A stretch of 14,016 nucleotides of DNA from an archaeon. GTDB lineage: Archaea > Thermoproteota > Bathyarchaeia > TCS64. The notes below the pieces were generated by a model. The model was given only the letters and a program-made list of their open reading frames with translations. It did not search any database and was not told where the DNA came from. The stretch lies in the NCBI GenBank assembly GCA_020444005.1, contig JAHLLU010000019.1, positions 1 through 14,016 of the forward strand, read 5' to 3'. Position numbers and translations under genes: made by a program. Shown here piece after piece: positions 11,859 to 14,016 of the stretch (its first letter is position 1; each line of letters opens with the position of its first letter).

Positions 11859-12953
11859 CTAGTAGCTTTTTGGCTCTGGGTCTCGGCTCAATGTACCGCA
11901 TAGACAGTGGATGCTTCCGCTGTTTCTCGGCCTAATGAGGCTATCAATGTGAACCTCAACAACCTCAATACCCACTGACTCAAACCACTTTGTAGCCTTG
12001 GGGTACTGATCGCTTGTGATTATCTTACCGGGCTCAAGTACAACTCCACAGTCTGGTCCCTTGGCGAAGCCACGAGTATCAATACTTACTAGATCATCCG
12101 GTGGCTTGATGAACTTCCAATCCATCTCTGCCTCCATCCATTCCGTTAGATACTTGTCATAGTATTTTGCCTCACCAACCGTGGTGTGACGGTCTACCAT
12201 GCTGTAGTGGATTGTGCCTTTTCTTGTACCGTAGCCGGGTCCCATTCTGATGTCTACTTCTGGGTCCTGTGCCTTGATGATGTTAGCGTACTGATTTTGA
12301 CCCCACTCATTTGCCCTCATCACACCGGGTTCCTTTGTGTTTCCCCTAGGATAATGGACCTCTATGATGGCGTGTTTCTCGTCAAGCCAGCCACATGGGC
12401 CTCCTTCAACCATGCCGTCTCCAAAGACCATGCCTACGACTGGTATTCCGTGTTCTGCGAGTGTCTGGAATGTGGGTAGTTCCTCGCCTTTCCTGATGCT
12501 GTCGTACATTCTTAGGATAACGTGACCGTAGACTGCTGCGTGGGCAACGTCATCACAGTAAATGCTCTTTACCGTGTATGGTGGGTCCCATGGGTCGGGT
12601 TTCCTGATTATGACCTCTACTCCTTCGGCCTTGAATGCATCAACGAGGTTCTCGTGATGCTCAACAAGCTCATCCAGATCTGGTTTCTCCATCATTCTCC
12701 AAGCCCTCCAGCTGTCCTCGTGGGGTGGCCATGGGGTTGGTTGTCCTACTGTGAGGAACTCTTTTCCGGGTCTGTGGAGCAGCACCGTGTTGAGTTTTCC
12801 TACTGTTGTGTTGGCTTTCCATTTTCTGCCCCAGTATTTGGGCATCTCGTCCTCGAATTGGCTGAGGACTTGTGGGTGGAGCCTGTTGTATGTGTCGTGA
12901 AGGTCTTCTGCTGACATCTTGTATTGTTGGGTTTTCTTCTCTACGTCAGACAT
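11859..12953 (-). CDS. Amidinotransferase / arginine deiminase superfamily enzyme
   Basis: A 364-residue protein of the guanidino-group modifying (pentein) superfamily. Support: the early strand NTVLLHRPGKEF (55-66), CDDVAHAAVYGHVILRMY (133-150), VEGGPCGWLD (182-191, at the EGGD position), a central His region IHYSMVDRH (248-256), and the C-terminal GSIHCLCGTLSRD (346-358) containing the expected nucleophile Cys350. Penteins act on arginine, agmatine, glycine/arginine or methylarginines. Two positions are unusual: the EGGD motif reads EGGPC, and the usual HxD pair reads HYS at 249-251, with Asp254 and His256 just after. The substrate therefore cannot be assigned. The start is ATG at 12953, backed by GGTGA 5 nt upstream; GTG codons at 12965 and 12962 are alternatives. 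A TATA-like TTTTAAA (12982-12988, minus) would initiate near 12960. Monocistronic. Confidence 0.82.
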   Translation of the reverse strand: MSDVEKKTQQYKMSAEDLHDTYNRLHPQVLSQFEDEMPKYWGRKWKANTTVGKLNTVLLHRPGKEFLTVGQPTPWPPHEDSWRAWRMMEKPDLDELVEHHENLVDAFKAEGVEVIIRKPDPWDPPYTVKSIYCDDVAHAAVYGHVILRMYDSIRKGEELPTFQTLAEHGIPVVGMVFGDGMVEGGPCGWLDEKHAIIEVHYPRGNTKEPGVMRANEWGQNQYANIIKAQDPEVDIRMGPGYGTRKGTIHYSMVDRHTTVGEAKYYDKYLTEWMEAEMDWKFIKPPDDLVSIDTRGFAKGPDCGVVLEPGKIITSDQYPKATKWFESVGIEVVEVHIDSLIRPRNSGSIHCLCGTLSRDPEPKSY

Positions 12954-13015
12954 TCTATTCACCACTACACTGCGTTTTTGGTTTAAAACATAATCGAGCC
13001 GGTTATGTGATCAAG

Positions 13016-13021
13016 TTATAA
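13016..13021 (+). promoter_or_regulatory. TATA box of the exported-protein gene
   Basis: TTATAA within AAGTTATAAGATG is centred about 28 nt before the ATG at 13046. A weaker GGTTATGTG at 13001-13009 is about 27 nt before the ATG at 13031, so the start cannot be settled from promoter spacing alone. Confidence 0.35.
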
Positions 13022-13030
13022 GATGGGTGG

Positions 13031-14008
13031 ATGTTGTTTTCTTTGATGAATCGTTCGTTTTATCTGAAACTTGTAGCATTAGCCGTGATAATTACGGGGT
13101 TCAGTATAGCATATTCTATCAAATATATGTCAATAGAACCTGTAGATGTTGAAACCATCAATTATTCTCAGCTTAGTTTGCTTTTGAACACATCTCATGT
13201 TGTATATGAGCAAGGTGAGCCCGTAAATGCGACGATTTTTCTTAGAAACACGTATAATTATACGGTCTATGTCGAGCCATTCAGTGTTAATTTAGTTGGG
13301 TACATCAAACATGAAGATATTACCGCTCTTCATGGCAGTACCACAAAACATGTCCAAGAAATTATTGAGATTCCAGCGCTCTCAGATTACAAAGTAACCT
13401 CAAGCATCTTTACGCCAACCGAGACCGGGGTTCTTACCTTGAGTATGGGTGAAGTAAATCGAAGCCTGTATGTTATTGATGGGATCGATGAAAAGTACTG
13501 GGATATGAAGCCTGAGCTTTTCGATAGTTTGCAGTGGGAACATAAGAACCCCAGCGTAAACTTTGTACACTGGTTTGCTATCGCTGAAACACTACGTGAT
13601 ATAGAGAAATCCCCGAGTCTTGACTATTTTACAGATATATTCGTCAACAAGTACCCTGACTGGATTAATGGTACAGCTTATATCGCATTGGCTGATACGC
13701 GTGAAGAGTTCACTCAACCCATACTAGAAGAAATTAATCCATCAGATCGAGCATATGTTCGTATCATCAAGGCTCCAACTACTTTACGTCATATTGAACA
13801 ATTGGAACGATTGATCTTCGGGAAGAATGATATTCTCGAATTTTATGATGTGCGAGTTAATGGTATGATGATACACATTGATGGTAGACTGATGGTAGGT
13901 ATTGAAAATGTATCTGAGGAAAAACTTGAGACATTGGCACATGTTTTGAAGGAGATTCCCCTCGGTATTATCATTGGTTTTGAGATGGGGCCAGTCCAAG
14001 CAGTTTAG
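13031..14008 (+). CDS. Membrane-anchored exported protein rich in N-glycosylation sequons
   Basis: A 325-residue protein with a positively charged start and one hydrophobic segment (residues 12-30), a signal anchor or signal peptide; the rest is predicted outside the cell. Seven NxS/T sequons lie in that part (Asn44, 53, 66, 76, 143, 213, 293), dense in the first 100 residues, as in glycosylated archaeal surface proteins. Residues about 48-150 look like an immunoglobulin-like beta domain, with the pattern VVYEQGEPVNATIFLRNTYNYTVYVEPF that recalls BsuPI-type proteinase-inhibitor folds; the match is weak. Residues about 155-325 form a mixed alpha/beta domain I do not recognise, ending in a hydrophobic IPLGIIIGFEMGP segment. 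ATG at 13031; another ATG at 13046 gives a cleaner signal anchor and lies about 28 nt after TTATAA (13016-13021). GGAG then GTG follow the stop, so another gene may begin at 14011. Confidence 0.7.
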   Translation: MLFSLMNRSFYLKLVALAVIITGFSIAYSIKYMSIEPVDVETINYSQLSLLLNTSHVVYEQGEPVNATIFLRNTYNYTVYVEPFSVNLVGYIKHEDITALHGSTTKHVQEIIEIPALSDYKVTSSIFTPTETGVLTLSMGEVNRSLYVIDGIDEKYWDMKPELFDSLQWEHKNPSVNFVHWFAIAETLRDIEKSPSLDYFTDIFVNKYPDWINGTAYIALADTREEFTQPILEEINPSDRAYVRIIKAPTTLRHIEQLERLIFGKNDILEFYDVRVNGMMIHIDGRLMVGIENVSEEKLETLAHVLKEIPLGIIIGFEMGPVQAV

Positions 14009-14016
14009 GAGTGATA

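Noticed and set aside
12522..12914. 130-codon plus-strand frame inside the amidinotransferase gene
   Set aside because: Shadow of the real minus-strand gene; low-complexity Val/Cys/Trp composition and no ribosome-binding or promoter signal.
1..14016. CRISPR array, insertion sequence or phage genes
   Set aside because: No regularly spaced direct repeats, transposase or integrase motifs, or terminal inverted repeats around gene blocks were seen.

Overview
The window looks archaeal. Evidence: a tRNA m1A methyltransferase of the archaeal TrmI type; a ThiI without a rhodanese domain but with the CxxC plus distal Cys pattern of methanogen ThiI; an M42 (TET-type) aminopeptidase; a ThyX whose C-terminus looks like archaeal ThyX; and TATA boxes (some with purine-rich BRE) about 22-29 nt before many start codons, which implies leaderless mRNAs. 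TTG and GTG starts are common. The lineage cannot be fixed from the sequence; an Asgard or TACK-type archaeon of moderate GC is only a guess. There are no mobile elements, CRISPR arrays, tRNAs or rRNAs that I can recognise, so this is mostly a chromosomal housekeeping region.

Layout. 1-2.7 kb: a DUF523 protein (+), a DinB-like protein (-), a VTT/DedA-type membrane protein (+) and an M42 peptidase (-), in two convergent pairs whose 3' ends overlap. 2.73-3.3 kb: a gene-free gap holding an A+T-rich stretch, then a promoter-preceded, strongly structured, G+C-richer segment that I call a candidate non-coding RNA, then a terminator. 3.3-5.1 kb (-): trmI followed by an S66 LD-carboxypeptidase-like gene. 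5.2-8.3 kb (+): an AhpD/CMD-fold protein ending in an intrinsic-type terminator, then a GT-C membrane glycosyltransferase of extreme G+T bias, then purM. 8.4-9.0 kb (-): an Hsp20 chaperone, sharing a TATA region with the rightward thiI. 9.1-11.86 kb (+): an operon of thiI, a small conserved-looking protein, two overlapping ThyX-like genes and a PIN-like protein. 11.86-12.95 kb (-): an amidinotransferase-family enzyme. 13.0-14.0 kb (+): a membrane-anchored exported protein rich in N-glycosylation sequons.

The main discovery candidate is the ThyX pair. Canonical ThyX is one chain of about 220-250 residues in a homotetramer whose active sites sit between subunits. Here two overlapping genes each lack part of the family: the first keeps the HxxxLEH and NxR elements but lacks the RHR catalytic region; the second keeps RHR, SQR and LRxxxxAQWE but lacks HxxxLEH and has EGK in place of NAR. 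The losses are complementary, as expected of an obligate heteromeric flavin-dependent thymidylate synthase. Second in interest is the candidate RNA near 3.05-3.19 kb.
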